From Pseudomonadota bacterium (lineage in GTDB: Bacteria > Pseudomonadota > Gammaproteobacteria > Xanthomonadales > Rhodanobacteraceae), in contig JAJZET010000217.1 of assembly GCA_021805685.1 (NCBI GenBank), forward strand, positions 1 through 56,589: a stretch of DNA of 56,589 nucleotides, given 5' to 3'. Both the position numbers and the translations under genes were made by a program. The notes under the pieces were generated by a model. The model ran no database searches and was not told the DNA's origin. It was given only the letters and a program-made list of their open reading frames with translations. Below, piece by piece: positions 9,646 to 19,272 of the stretch; position 1 is the first letter of the stretch, and the number at the start of each line of letters is the position of its first letter.

Positions 9646-11247
9646 ATGACATTCCGGTTAAGCGACTTGCGCATCGCCCTGCGTCTCGGCCTGCTCGGCC
9701 TGATCATGCTGCTGGCCACGGCCGTGGTCGGCTTCGGCGGCTGGCAGGGCCTCAAGCACACCCACCGATTGCAGATCCGCGCCACCGCTACCGCCACGGC
9801 CTTCGCTGCCGCCGTGGATACCGCGCGCGTGGCCCAGGTCGACTTCAAGAAGCAGGTGCAGAACTGGAAGGACACGCTGCTGCGCGGCGCGTCCCCTGCC
9901 GCGTTCACCAAGTACCACGACGACTTCCTCCGCCGCAGCCACGCGGTGGACAAGGACCTCGCCTCCCTCAAGCAGCAGATGGCCGCACTGGGACTGGACA
10001 CCCGCGGCGTCGATGCCGCGCTGGCCACCCATGCCGAGCTGCAGAGGCGCTACGACGCGGCTCTGCTGAAATACGACGGGAAACGGCCGGAAAGCACGCA
10101 CGTGGTGGACTCGCTGGTGGCCGGCATGGATCGTCCTCCGACCGATGCCATCGACGCCCTGGTGACCGGCATGAAGGACAAGGCGGCCGCCACCGGTCGC
10201 AGCATCGACCTGGAGAGCCAGGACGCCTACCTGCGCGCCTGGCACCTGCTGGCGGCGGTGGTGGTTTGCGCGCTGATCGCCTGCACGCTGCTGATCTGGC
10301 TGCTGGCCTACAGCATCACCATGCCGATCCATCGCGCGGTAAAGGTGGCCGAGGCGGTCGCCGACGGCGACCTGCGCATGCGCATCGAGGCCGCCAGCCG
10401 GGACGAGACAGGCCAGCTGCTGGCCGCGCTGGATCGCATGAACCGCCAGTTGCTGCAGGTCGTCGGCACGATCCGCAAGGGCTCGCACGAGATCTCGTCC
10501 TCCACGCACCAGATCGCCAGCGGCAACCACGACCTTTCCTCGCGCACCAGCGAGCAGGCGGCGGCGCTGGAGGAAACCGCGGCGTCGATGCAGGAGTTCA
10601 CCGAAAGCGTCAGCGCCAACGCCACGCGCGCGCAGCACGCCGCCCAATTGGCGAGCGGGGCTTCCGACGTGGCGCGCCAGAGCGGTGCCGCCATGGGCGA
10701 GGCCGTCAAGGCGATGGAGCGCGTCCAGGACGTCTCCGGGCGGATCAACGAGATCACCGAGACGATCGCGCGGATCGCGACCCAGACCCGGATCCTGGCG
10801 ATCAACGCCTCGGTGGAAGCGGCCCATGCCGGCGAGGCCGGCAAGGGATTCAGCGTGGTGGCGTCCGAGGTGCAGTCCCTGGCGCGCAGCTCGCGCGAGG
10901 CATCCGACCAGATCCGGGCCTTGATCGAGGAGTCGATCTCCATCATCAACGGCAGCACCGAGAGGATCGGCCACGCCGAGGCCATGGTCGGCAGGCTGGT
11001 CGGAAGCGTGGAGAACGTAGTCGACACGATCAGCGCCATTGCCCGGCAGAGCCAGGAGCAGGCGACCGGCATACAGCAGGTCAACCAGGCCATGCGCCAG
11101 ATGGACGAGGTCACCCAGAGCAATGCCGCGCTGGTGGAGCAGGCGGCTGCTGCGGCCGAGGCCGTGCAATCGCGTGCCGGTTCGCTGGTCCGCAGCGTGG
11201 CGTTCTTCAAGATGGACGACGACGGGGAACTGGCGGAAGCCGCCTGA
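9646..11247 (+). CDS. Methyl-accepting chemotaxis protein
   Basis: A 533-residue inner-membrane chemoreceptor: short cytoplasmic N-terminus, first membrane helix (about 10-32), a helical periplasmic domain of about 165 residues, second membrane helix (about 202-225), a HAMP domain (about 225-277) and the cytoplasmic signalling domain. The kinase-contact hairpin is recognisable near TRILAINASVEAAHAGEAGK, a mild variant of the consensus. No NWETF-like pentapeptide ends the protein (the tail is DDDGELAEAA), so adaptation enzymes would need assistance from other receptors. ATG 9646 is chosen because the membrane helix follows directly; an in-frame start 30 codons upstream has no coding character. 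No che genes are nearby, so the ligand is unknown. Confidence 0.93.
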   Translation: MTFRLSDLRIALRLGLLGLIMLLATAVVGFGGWQGLKHTHRLQIRATATATAFAAAVDTARVAQVDFKKQVQNWKDTLLRGASPAAFTKYHDDFLRRSHAVDKDLASLKQQMAALGLDTRGVDAALATHAELQRRYDAALLKYDGKRPESTHVVDSLVAGMDRPPTDAIDALVTGMKDKAAATGRSIDLESQDAYLRAWHLLAAVVVCALIACTLLIWLLAYSITMPIHRAVKVAEAVADGDLRMRIEAASRDETGQLLAALDRMNRQLLQVVGTIRKGSHEISSSTHQIASGNHDLSSRTSEQAAALEETAASMQEFTESVSANATRAQHAAQLASGASDVARQSGAAMGEAVKAMERVQDVSGRINEITETIARIATQTRILAINASVEAAHAGEAGKGFSVVASEVQSLARSSREASDQIRALIEESISIINGSTERIGHAEAMVGRLVGSVENVVDTISAIARQSQEQATGIQQVNQAMRQMDEVTQSNAALVEQAAAAAEAVQSRAGSLVRSVAFFKMDDDGELAEAA

Positions 11248-11294
11248 AGCGGTCGCAGTCCCGTGCAGCCGCCGCGTGCATCATGCGGCGACAA

Positions 11295-11320
11295 CGAAAA
11301 ACCGCGCCAGGGCGCGGTTT
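11295..11320 (-). terminator. Intrinsic terminator after tRNA-Pro
   Basis: A perfect 10-bp inverted repeat (11299-11308 with 11311-11320) is followed on the minus strand by TTTTTCG, 34 bases beyond the tRNA 3' end. It may also end the chemoreceptor transcript on the plus strand, where the T tail is weaker. Confidence 0.8.
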
Positions 11321-11354
11321 CGGGGACTTCCAGCGATTTTTAGGCTAGTCCAAT

Positions 11355-11431
11355 TGGTCGGGGCGGCCGGATTCGAACCGACGACCCTTTGCCCCCCAGG
11401 CAAATGCGCTACCAGGCTGCGCTACGCCCCG
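11355..11431 (-). tRNA. tRNA-Pro (GGG anticodon)
   Basis: A 77-base cloverleaf: acceptor stem CGGGGCG paired with CGCCCCG, D-arm with AGCGCAG, anticodon loop CTGGGGG giving anticodon GGG, GGTTCGAATCC T-arm, discriminator A, and an encoded CCA (TGG at 11355-11357 on the plus strand). It lies 88 bases downstream of merR on the same strand. Confidence 0.96.
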
Positions 11432-11519
11432 ACTTGGACTTGAAAGGCGGCACCATGGCCGCCTTTTGCGCTTCGCGATCATGTGATCGGAAAGCGCGAA
11501 CTATAACAGAGGAATACGC

Positions 11520-11876
11520 TCAGCGGCGCAGCAGGGCCAGAACTTCTTCCAGTTCCAGGCGCACCTGGTGCACGATCTGGTGTGACATGCTCGCTTCGAC
11601 GCGCGCCTGCGGACCTTCCAGCCGTGCACGCGCACCGGTGATGGTGAAGCCCTCGTCGTACAGCAGCGCACGGATCTGGCGGATCATCAGCACGTCGTGG
11701 CGCTGGTAGTAGCGGCGGTTGCCGCGGCGCTTCACCGGGTTCAGCGCCGGGAATTCCTGTTCCCAGTAGCGCAGCACGTGCGGTTTCACGCCGCACAGTT
11801 CGCCGACCTCACCGATGGTGAAGTAGCGCTTGGCCGGGATGGGCGGCAGTTCGGTGTTATTCCCTTGGTCCAGCAT
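11520..11876 (-). CDS. MerR-family transcriptional regulator
   Basis: A 118-residue regulator with an N-terminal winged helix-turn-helix (about residues 17-85) typical of Mer[21 protein letters not shown], the WEQEFPAL wing lead-in and RRYYQRHDV. The C-terminus is a short helix for dimerisation without the Cys clusters of metal sensors. This small MerR protein regularly follows ihfA in gammaproteobacteria. Its start lies 20 bases inside the 3' end of ihfA, so the two are translationally coupled. The effector is unknown. Confidence 0.9.
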   Translation of the reverse strand: MLDQGNNTELPPIPAKRYFTIGEVGELCGVKPHVLRYWEQEFPALNPVKRRGNRRYYQRHDVLMIRQIRALLYDEGFTITGARARLEGPQARVEASMSHQIVHQVRLELEEVLALLRR

Positions 11877-12156
11877 AGCCCTCGACTCGCACCTTGAGTT
11901 TCTGACCCGGCCGGAACGTCACCACCCGGCGCGCGGAGATCGGGATCTCCTCGCCGGTTTTCGGGTTGCGCCCGGGCCGCTGGTTCTTCTCGCGCAGGTC
12001 GAAGTTGCCGAAACCGGACAGCTTCACCTGCTCCCCCCTTTCCAGAGCCTCGCGAACGACTTCGAAACAGGCGTCCACGAATTCCTTGGCTTCCCGCTTG
12101 TTGAGGCCAACGTCGAGGAAAAGCCGCTCGGCCATATCCGCCTTGGTCAGAGCCAT
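11857..12156 (-). CDS. ihfA: Integration host factor subunit alpha
   Basis: A 99-residue DNA-bending protein that pairs with IhfB and acts in recombination, replication and sigma-54 transcription. It begins [13 protein letters not shown] and has the HU/IHF core [10 protein letters not shown] and the beta-arm [20 protein letters not shown] with the intercalating Pro. ATG 12156 is one base after the pheT stop (TGAGATG), the conserved pheST-ihfA arrangement; the longer upstream frame runs inside pheT and is rejected. Confidence 0.97.
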   Translation of the reverse strand: MALTKADMAERLFLDVGLNKREAKEFVDACFEVVREALERGEQVKLSGFGNFDLREKNQRPGRNPKTGEEIPISARRVVTFRPGQKLKVRVEGYAGPRE

Positions 12157-12157
12157 C

Positions 12158-14536
12158 TCACCCTCGCAATTTGGCCTTGCACGTTTGTTCCAGTGCGGCA
12201 AGGGTTTGCCGCACACAATGATCTGCGTCTTCGTCGGTAAGGGTGCGGGAAGCATCCTGCAAAATCAAGCCCATAGCGAGACTTTTTCGGCCCGCTTCGA
12301 CCCCCTTGCCGCTGTAGCGGTCGAACAGACGCAACTCTTTCAGCACCCCGCCGAGGCTGCCACGGACGACCTCTCCAATCCGCGACCAGGCCACGTCCTC
12401 CGGGACCTCGATGGCGATGTCGCGGCGCACCGAGGGGAACCGCGCCACCGGCTGGGCCCTGGGCAGGCGTCGGGCCAGTAGCGGCTCCAACGCCAGCTCC
12501 AGCACGTGCACGTCCGGCCCCAGGTCCAGCGCCTTGGCCAGTTGCGGATGCAGGGCGCCCAGCCAGCCCACGGTCTCGCCGTCCCGCGAGAGACGGGCGC
12601 CCCGCCCCGGATGCAGCCAGGCCGGCAGACCGTCGGCATGCACCGCCCAGCGGTGGGCTTCGCCGCCCCAAGCCAGCAACGCGTCCAGATCGCCCTTGAG
12701 ATCGAAGAAATCCAGCGCACGGGACGGCTCGCCCCACTGCTCGGCGCGGGCACTGCCGCAGGCGGCGATGGCCAGGGTCGGTGTCTCGACCGGCGGGTTG
12801 CCTTCCGCGAACACGCGGGCGACTTCGAACAGGCGCACGCGCTCCTGCTGGCGTGCACGGTTGTGGCGCAACGCCTCAACCAGGCCCGGCAGCAGCGAAG
12901 GGCGCATCACCGCCAGGTCGGCCGACAGCGGATTGGCCAAGGGTACGCCCCGGCCGGCAAAGCCCCAGCACGACAGCAGTTCGGCGGAGACGAAGGACAG
13001 GTTTACCGCCTCGTGGTAGCCGCGCGCGGCGAGTTGCTCGCGCAACGCCGGCTCGCCGATGCGCGCCTCGGGCTCGGCTGCCAGTGCCAGCGCACCAGCC
13101 GGCGTGGCGGTGGGGATGTTGTCGTAGCCGAAGATGCGGGCGACCTCCTCGACCAGGTCTTCCTCGCGCTCGATGTCGAAACGGCTGCTGGGTGCAATGA
13201 TGCGCCAGCCGTCGGCCTGCGGCTCCACCTGCATGCCCAGTGCGGTGAAGATGCGCGCCACTTCGGCGTCGGCCACCTCCACGCCCAGCACGCGCCGGAG
13301 GCGCGCGCGGCGCAGCGTCACCGCCGCCGGCCGCGGCAGGTCGGCCAGGTTCTCCGCCACCAGCACCGGACCGGCCTTGCCGCCGGCGATCGCCAGCAAC
13401 AATTCGGTGGCGCGCTCCAGCGCACGGCGCGGCAACTCGGGATCGACGCCGCGCTCGAAGCGATGCGAGGCGTCGGTGTGCAGGCCGAGCTTGCGCGCAC
13501 GCCCCATGATCGCGGCCGGCGCGAAGTGCGCCGACTCCAGAAAGATGTTGCGCGTGGCATCGGTGACGCGCGAATCGAAGCCGCCCATCACGCCGGCCAC
13601 CGCCAGTGGCTTGTTGTCGTCGGCGATCAGCACGAAGCCGGCGTCCAGCATCGCCTCGCTGCCGTCGAGCAGCTTCAGCGTCTCGCCGGCGCGCGCATGG
13701 CGCACCACGACATCGCCTTCGAGCCGGTCGTTGTCGAACGCGTGCATGGGCTGGCCAAGCTCCAGCATCACGTAGTTGGTGATGTCGACCACAGCGCTGA
13801 TCGGGCGCAGGCCGGCGCGGCGCAGGCGTTCGGCCAGCCACAGCGGCGTGCGCGCGGCCGGGTCGATGCCTTCGACAATACGGCCGAGGTAGCGCGGCGC
13901 ATCCTTGCCGGCTTCGAGGCGGATGCCGCGACGCGCGTCGCCAGTCACCCGGGCAGCGGCCTGCTCGCCGGTCTTCACGCGGCTGCCGAACAGCGCGGCT
14001 ACATCATGGGCGAGTCCGTAGAGCCCCAGGCAGTCGGGGCGGTTCGGGGTGAGCTTCAGCTCGATGCTCGCATCCGGCAGGCCAAGGTAATCGGCCAGCG
14101 GCGTGCCAACCGGCGCATCGGAAGGCAGCTCCAGCAAGCCCGAAGCATCGTTGTCGACGCCCAGCTCTTTCGCCGAACACAGCATGCCGAACGACTCGAC
14201 GCCGCGCAGCCTGGCTGCCTTGATCTGGATCCCGCCCGGCAAGCTCGCGCCCACGGTCGCCAGCGGCACCTTGATGCCGACGCGCGCGTTCGGGGCACCG
14301 CAGACGATCTGCAGCGGCTCGCCTTGTCCCGCATCGACCCTGCACACCTGCAGGCGGTCGGCCTCGGGGTGCTTTTCGGCGCCGATGATCTCGGCCACCA
14401 CTACGCCGCCCAGGCCCTCGCCCAGCGGGGTGAGCTCTTCCACTTCCAGTCCGGCCATGGTCAGGGCATGGGCCAGTTGGGCGCGGTCGGCCTGCACGTC
14501 GACCAGCTCGCGCAGCCAGTTCTCGGAGAATTTCAT
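12158..14536 (-). CDS. pheT: Phenylalanyl-tRNA synthetase beta subunit
   Basis: A 792-residue subunit of the alpha2-beta2 enzyme that charges tRNA-Phe (E. coli 795). Domains in order: N-terminal tRNA-binding OB fold (about 40-150, with [19 protein letters not shown]), B3/B4 editing domain (about 215-385), B5 domain (about 400-475), the catalytic-like core, and a C-terminal anticodon-binding ferredoxin-like FDX-ACB domain ending at the stop. It starts 19 bases after the pheS stop and is followed by ihfA with one base between, giving one pheS-pheT-ihfA-merR unit. Confidence 0.98.
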   Translation of the reverse strand: MKFSENWLRELVDVQADRAQLAHALTMAGLEVEELTPLGEGLGGVVVAEIIGAEKHPEADRLQVCRVDAGQGEPLQIVCGAPNARVGIKVPLATVGASLPGGIQIKAARLRGVESFGMLCSAKELGVDNDASGLLELPSDAPVGTPLADYLGLPDASIELKLTPNRPDCLGLYGLAHDVAALFGSRVKTGEQAAARVTGDARRGIRLEAGKDAPRYLGRIVEGIDPAARTPLWLAERLRRAGLRPISAVVDITNYVMLELGQPMHAFDNDRLEGDVVVRHARAGETLKLLDGSEAMLDAGFVLIADDNKPLAVAGVMGGFDSRVTDATRNIFLESAHFAPAAIMGRARKLGLHTDASHRFERGVDPELPRRALERATELLLAIAGGKAGPVLVAENLADLPRPAAVTLRRARLRRVLGVEVADAEVARIFTALGMQVEPQADGWRIIAPSSRFDIEREEDLVEEVARIFGYDNIPTATPAGALALAAEPEARIGEPALREQLAARGYHEAVNLSFVSAELLSCWGFAGRGVPLANPLSADLAVMRPSLLPGLVEALRHNRARQQERVRLFEVARVFAEGNPPVETPTLAIAACGSARAEQWGEPSRALDFFDLKGDLDALLAWGGEAHRWAVHADGLPAWLHPGRGARLSRDGETVGWLGALHPQLAKALDLGPDVHVLELALEPLLARRLPRAQPVARFPSVRRDIAIEVPEDVAWSRIGEVVRGSLGGVLKELRLFDRYSGKGVEAGRKSLAMGLILQDASRTLTDEDADHCVRQTLAALEQTCKAKLRG

Positions 14537-14555
14537 CGTGTGTTCCCTGCCCGGT

Positions 14556-15631
<1,076 letters not shown>

Positions 15632-15640
15632 CCCCAGAAG

Positions 15641-15694
15641 AGTGCGGCCATGGCTGGCCGCTTCCTGATCTCAACGATCAAGGATGAGCGCACA
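15641..15694 (+). repeat. Dispersed two-hairpin repeat, degenerate copy 3
   Basis: It begins with the same AGTGCGGCCA as copy 1 (5544) and keeps a first stem GCGGCCA-TGGC-TGGCCGC and a weakened second stem around GATCAAGGATGAGC with one mismatch. It fills the rplT-pheS gap and contains the start codon of the 9-codon ORF. Confidence 0.6.
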
Positions 15695-15696
15695 AA

Positions 15697-16056
15697 TTAC
15701 GCTGCCAGTGCGGCCTTCGCCTTTTCCGCGATGGCACCGAACGCCTTGATGTCGTGGACGGCGATGTCGGCCAGCACCTTGCGGTCGACCGTGATGCCGG
15801 CCTTCAGCAGGCCATTGATGAGGCGGCTGTAGGACAGGCCGAACTGGCGGGCTGCAGCGTTGATACGCACGATCCACAGGGCGCGGAACTGACGCTTCTT
15901 CTGCTTGCGGCCGATGTACGCGTACTGACCGGCCTTGATGACGGCCTGGTTGGCGACGCGGAAAACCTTGCGGCGGGCGTTGTAGTAGCCCTTCGCACGG
16001 CCAATGATCTTCTTGTGACGACGACGGGCGGTAACGCCACGCTTTACACGAGCCAT
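15697..16056 (-). CDS. rplT: 50S ribosomal protein L20
   Basis: A 119-residue basic protein of the large subunit that binds 23S rRNA early in assembly. It shows the family start [17 protein letters not shown], the [21 protein letters not shown] region and the C-terminal [21 protein letters not shown]. Length is as expected. It follows rpmI by 17 bases. In E. coli L20 represses its own operon; no matching operator could be identified by eye. Confidence 0.98.
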   Translation of the reverse strand: MARVKRGVTARRRHKKIIGRAKGYYNARRKVFRVANQAVIKAGQYAYIGRKQKKRQFRALWIVRINAAARQFGLSYSRLINGLLKAGITVDRKVLADIAVHDIKAFGAIAEKAKAALAA

Positions 16057-16073
16057 GGTCTAGTCCTCCCGGT

Positions 16074-16271
16074 TCAGAGATACGGCAACATGCGAGCCAC
16101 ACCCTTGGTGTCGCACGCCTTGACGTGATTGGTGGCGCGCAGGTTGCGCTTACGCTTGGTCGACTTCTTGGTCAGGATGTGCGACTTGAAGGCGTGGCCG
16201 GCCTTGAACTTGCCGGAAGCGGTCTTGCGAAAACGCTTCGCCGCCGCCCGGTTGGTCTTGATCTTGGGCAT
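16074..16271 (-). CDS. rpmI: 50S ribosomal protein L35
   Basis: A 65-residue basic ribosomal protein with the family start [20 protein letters not shown] and the [14 protein letters not shown] segment. ATG 16271 follows AAGGAG at good spacing; the 25-codon upstream extension is not part of the family. It is separated from infC by 233 bases that include a terminator-like hairpin, so rpmI-rplT may have a promoter of its own in 16272-16474. Confidence 0.97.
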   Translation of the reverse strand: MPKIKTNRAAAKRFRKTASGKFKAGHAFKSHILTKKSTKRKRNLRATNHVKACDTKGVARMLPYL

Positions 16272-16474
16272 GGGAATGCTCCTTGATGGGGCCACCCTAC
16301 GTGAGTGAGGGCAGCCGGTTTCTGACTGATTCGGCGGCGACCGCAAGGCCGCGCTTTCCGTCCTGCCGACATCGGTTCACGACCCTTCCTGGCGGATCGA
16401 ACTGGCAATGGTACGGGAAAATGGGGGCTTGCGCCACCCCGTGACGCCGCCTTCAAACCCGACAGCCCCCATGC

Positions 16475-16501
16475 AAAACGGCAGCCCGCAGGCTGCCGTT
16501 T
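16475..16501 (-). terminator. Terminator-like hairpin just after infC
   Basis: A perfect 11-bp stem (16491-16501 with 16476-16486), four-base loop, then TTTTG on the minus strand, starting 3 bases past the infC stop. It would separate thrS-infC from rpmI-rplT, which are one operon in many bacteria. Confidence 0.7.
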
Positions 16502-16504
16502 GAC

Positions 16505-17032
16505 TTACTGCTTCTTCTTGGGGCCGATCATCATGACCATTTGGCGCCCTTCCAGGCGCGGGAAGGATTCCACCTGGCCGTTCTCGCCGATGTCGGCCTG
16601 GATGCGCTTGGCCATTTCCTGGCCCAGGTCCTGGTGCGACATCTCGCGGCCGCGGAAACGGATGGTGACCTTGACCTTGTCGCCTTCCTCAAGGAAGCGA
16701 AGCATGTTGCGCAGCTTGATCTCGTAGTCGCCCACGTCCGTGACCGGACGGAACTTCACTTCCTTGATCTCGACCTGCTTCTGCTTCTTCTTGGCGGCCT
16801 GCGCCTTCTTCTGGGCTTCGAACTTGAACTTGCCGTAGTCCATGATGCGGCAGACCGGCGGGTCGCCGTTCGGCTGGATTTCGACCAGATCCATCCCCGC
16901 TTCCTGCGCCAAAGCCAGCGCCTCGTCGCGGGTGAGGATGCCGAGCTGCTCGGCATCGGCGCCGATCACGCGTACGCGTGGAACGCGGATTTCCAGGTTA
17001 CGGCGATTACCCTTGTTGTCGGTGGTAGCGAT
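16505..17032 (-). CDS. infC: Translation initiation factor IF-3, AUC start
   Basis: A 175-residue factor that binds the 30S subunit and proofreads start codon choice. The [19 protein letters not shown]-terminal segment, CRIMDYGKF, and the C-terminal [15 protein letters not shown] and [14 protein letters not shown] are typical. No ATG, GTG or TTG precedes the conserved N-terminus at a usable distance; the only fitting start is ATC at 17032, 8 bases after GGAGG, giving (M)[17 protein letters not shown] rare AUU/AUC/AUA start is the hallmark of infC autoregulation. The gene starts 45 bases after the thrS stop. Confidence 0.94.
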   Translation of the reverse strand: MATTDNKGNRRNLEIRVPRVRVIGADAEQLGILTRDEALALAQEAGMDLVEIQPNGDPPVCRIMDYGKFKFEAQKKAQAAKKKQKQVEIKEVKFRPVTDVGDYEIKLRNMLRFLEEGDKVKVTIRFRGREMSHQDLGQEMAKRIQADIGENGQVESFPRLEGRQMVMMIGPKKKQ

Positions 17033-17040
17033 ACCACTAT

Positions 17041-17045
17041 CCTCC
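17041..17045 (-). promoter_or_regulatory. Shine-Dalgarno deciding the infC AUC start
   Basis: GGAGG on the minus strand lies 8 bases before the ATC at 17032 and is the only strong ribosome binding site upstream of the conserved IF-3 N-terminus. Confidence 0.85.
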
Positions 17046-17077
17046 AGAAGAAGTTTCGATTAGGCCGTGCAACGCCT

Positions 17078-18979
17078 TCAGCGTTGCGTCTCAGCCTGCA
17101 GCCGCCCGATGAAGTCGGCCAGCGGCATGCTGCCCAGATCCTCACCCGAACGGGTACGCACAGAAACCGCCCCGGACTCCTTCTCGCGATCTCCGACGAC
17201 AAGCAGGTAGGGCACTTTCTGCAACGTATGTTCGCGGATTTTATAGCCGACCTTCTCATTGCGCAAATCGGCCTCCACCCGGAAACCTTTATCGACAAGG
17301 GCTTGCGCCACTTCGCGGACGTAATCGGCCTGGGCATCGGTGATGCTGAACACCATCGCCTGCACCGGTGCCAGCCACGGCGGCAGCAGGCCGGCATGGT
17401 GCTCGATCAGGATGCCGATGAAGCGCTCCATCGAGCCGACGATGGCCCGGTGCAGCATTACCGGATGCCTGCGCTGACTGTGCTCGTCCACGTACTCGGC
17501 ACCCAAACGCTCGGGCATCATGAAATCCACCTGCATGGTGCCGACCTGCCAGGCACGGCCGATCGAGTCCTTCATGTGGTATTCGATCTTCGGGCCGTAG
17601 AAGGCGCCCTCGCCCGGCAGCTCCTCCCACTGCACGCCGGCAGCGCGCAGCGCGGAACGCAGCGCGTCCTCGGCCTTGTCCCATACCTCTTCGGAACCGA
17701 TGCGCTTGTCCGGGCGCAGCGCGATCTTCAGCGCGATGTTGTCGAAGCCGAAGTCGGTATAGACCTTCATCGCCTGGCGATGGAATGCCGTGACCTCCGG
17801 CTCGATCTGCTCCGGCGTGCAGAAAATGTGGCCGTCGTCCTGGGTGAACGCACGCACGCGCATGATGCCGTGCAGCGCGCCCGAGGGCTCGTTGCGGTGG
17901 CAGCCGCCGAACTCGCCGTAGCGGATCGGCAGGTCGCGATAGCTGTGCAGGCCGGTATTGAAGATCTGCACGTGCCCGGGGCAGTTCATCGGCTTCAGCG
18001 CGAAAGTGTGCTTCTCCGACTCGGTGAAGAACATGTTTTCCTGATAGTTGTCCCAGTGGCCGGACTTCTTCCACAGCGAGACATCGAGCACCTGCGGACA
18101 GCGCACCTCCTGGTAGCCGCTCTTCCTGTACACGCCGCGCATGTACTGCTCGACCTGCTGCCAGATCGCCCAGCCGCGCGGGTGCCAGAACACCATGCCC
18201 GGGCCTTCCTCCTGCTGGTGGAACAGGTCCAGCGCCTTGCCAATCTTGCGGTGGTCGCGCTTCTCCGCCTCCTCCAGTTGATGCAGGTAGGCCTTGAGGT
18301 CCTTGTCGTTCAACCACGCCGTGCCGTAGATGCGGGTCAGCATCGCGTTGTTGCTGTCGCCTCGCCAGTAGGCGCCGGCCACCTTCATCAGCTTGAACGC
18401 GCGCAGCTTGCCCGTGTTAGGCACGTGCGGGCCGCGGCACAGGTCGGTGAACTCGCCCTGCGAGTAGAGCGACAGCTCCTCGTTCGCCGGGATGCTCTCG
18501 ATGATCTCGGCCTTGTAGGCCTCGCCGATGCGGCGGAAGAACGCCACTGCGTCGTCGCGCGACTTCACACTGCGCGTCACCGGCAGCGCCTCCTTGACGA
18601 TCTTCTCCATCTCCGCCTCGATCTTCTCCAGGTCGTCGGGCGTGAACGGGCGTTCGTAGGCGAAGTCGTAGTAGAAGCCGTTGTCGATCACCGGGCCGAT
18701 GGTGACCTGGGCGCCCGGATACAGCCGCTGCACGGCCTGGGCCAGCAGGTGCGCGGTGGAATGGCGCAGGATCTCCAGCGCCTCGGGGCTCTTCTCGGTG
18801 ACGATCTCGAGGCTGGCGTCGTGCTCGATGGGGAAGCTGGCGTCCACCAGCCTGCCGTCCACCTTGCCGGCCAGGGTGGCCTTGGCCAGGCCGGCACCGA
18901 TGGAGGCGGCCACCTCCTGCACGGACACGGGGTAGTCGAACGGGCGCTTGCTGCCGTCGGGTAGCGTAATCTCGATCAT
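17078..18979 (-). CDS. thrS: Threonyl-tRNA synthetase
   Basis: A 633-residue class II synthetase (E. coli 642). Domains: N-terminal TGS domain (about 1-62), the second N-terminal editing domain with the HxxxH motif in [10 protein letters not shown] (about 63-225), the catalytic core with MNCPGH zinc/ATP-site motif, motif 2 around [15 protein letters not shown] and a late motif 3, and the C-terminal anticodon-binding domain ending near the [12 protein letters not shown] segment. It heads thrS-infC. About 200 bases of leader with a short Thr-containing ORF and terminator precede it, suggesting threonine-dependent attenuation. Confidence 0.98.
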   Translation of the reverse strand: MIEITLPDGSKRPFDYPVSVQEVAASIGAGLAKATLAGKVDGRLVDASFPIEHDASLEIVTEKSPEALEILRHSTAHLLAQAVQRLYPGAQVTIGPVIDNGFYYDFAYERPFTPDDLEKIEAEMEKIVKEALPVTRSVKSRDDAVAFFRRIGEAYKAEIIESIPANEELSLYSQGEFTDLCRGPHVPNTGKLRAFKLMKVAGAYWRGDSNNAMLTRIYGTAWLNDKDLKAYLHQLEEAEKRDHRKIGKALDLFHQQEEGPGMVFWHPRGWAIWQQVEQYMRGVYRKSGYQEVRCPQVLDVSLWKKSGHWDNYQENMFFTESEKHTFALKPMNCPGHVQIFNTGLHSYRDLPIRYGEFGGCHRNEPSGALHGIMRVRAFTQDDGHIFCTPEQIEPEVTAFHRQAMKVYTDFGFDNIALKIALRPDKRIGSEEVWDKAEDALRSALRAAGVQWEELPGEGAFYGPKIEYHMKDSIGRAWQVGTMQVDFMMPERLGAEYVDEHSQRRHPVMLHRAIVGSMERFIGILIEHHAGLLPPWLAPVQAMVFSITDAQADYVREVAQALVDKGFRVEADLRNEKVGYKIREHTLQKVPYLLVVGDREKESGAVSVRTRSGEDLGSMPLADFIGRLQAETQR

Positions 18980-19049
18980 GATTCGTTCCTGCCGCGGCGT
19001 TCCGATGCGTCGCCGCTTTTATTTCGAGGAGCCCGGCCATGGATGGCGG

Positions 19050-19077
19050 ACAAAAACAAAGGCGCCGAGGCGCCTTT
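19050..19077 (-). terminator. Terminator in the thrS leader (candidate attenuator)
   Basis: An inverted repeat AAAGGCGCC/GGCGCCTTT (19069-19077 with 19058-19066) is followed on the minus strand by GTTTTTG. It lies between the predicted thrS promoter and the thrS start, 71 bases upstream of the ATG, so it would stop the thrS transcript itself unless prevented. Confidence 0.75.
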
Positions 19078-19103
19078 CGACAAGGTCAGGGCTCGGCGGA
19101 AAT

Positions 19104-19130
19104 TCAGCGTGGGCGGTTGGTAGTGGACAT
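19104..19130 (-). other. Candidate thrS leader peptide ORF (MSTTNRPR)
   Basis: An 8-codon ORF with two consecutive threonine codons (ACT ACC), ending 26 bases before the terminator stem. Six bases after its stop lies CGCCGAG (19092-19098), able to pair with CTCGGCG (19063-19069) in the terminator. The Shine-Dalgarno is weak (GAG, 8 bases upstream). Confidence 0.45.
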
Positions 19131-19188
19131 GTCGCACACTCGGCCGGCACTTGCGCGCGGGCCACCTCGTTTCCGGAAAGATGCCTGA

Positions 19189-19218
19189 AAAATAGTCCAG
19201 CGCCGCCCACGCCGTCAA
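19189..19218 (-). promoter_or_regulatory. Predicted sigma-70 promoter of thrS
   Basis: On the minus strand TTGACG (19213-19218) and TATTTT (19189-19194) are 18 bases apart. This puts transcription start near 19181 and gives a leader of about 200 bases. Confidence 0.6.
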
Positions 19219-19239
19219 TCGAGCGATGGCCGCGCCCGC

Positions 19240-19245
19240 TACAAT
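19240..19245 (+). promoter_or_regulatory. Predicted -10 element of the epimerase gene
   Basis: TACAAT, 27 bases before the ATG; the same hexamer precedes pyrH and lpxD in this window. No good -35 is seen. Confidence 0.4.
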
Positions 19246-19272
19246 GATGCCTCATTCCCCAAGGGCGAAGTC

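Noticed and set aside
16505-16969. infC starting at GTG 16969
   Set aside because: Would drop the conserved [14 protein letters not shown] segment; no Shine-Dalgarno there.
16541-18964. 807-codon frame opposite thrS and infC
   Set aside because: Antisense shadow with His/Arg/Val-rich composition; thrS is certain.
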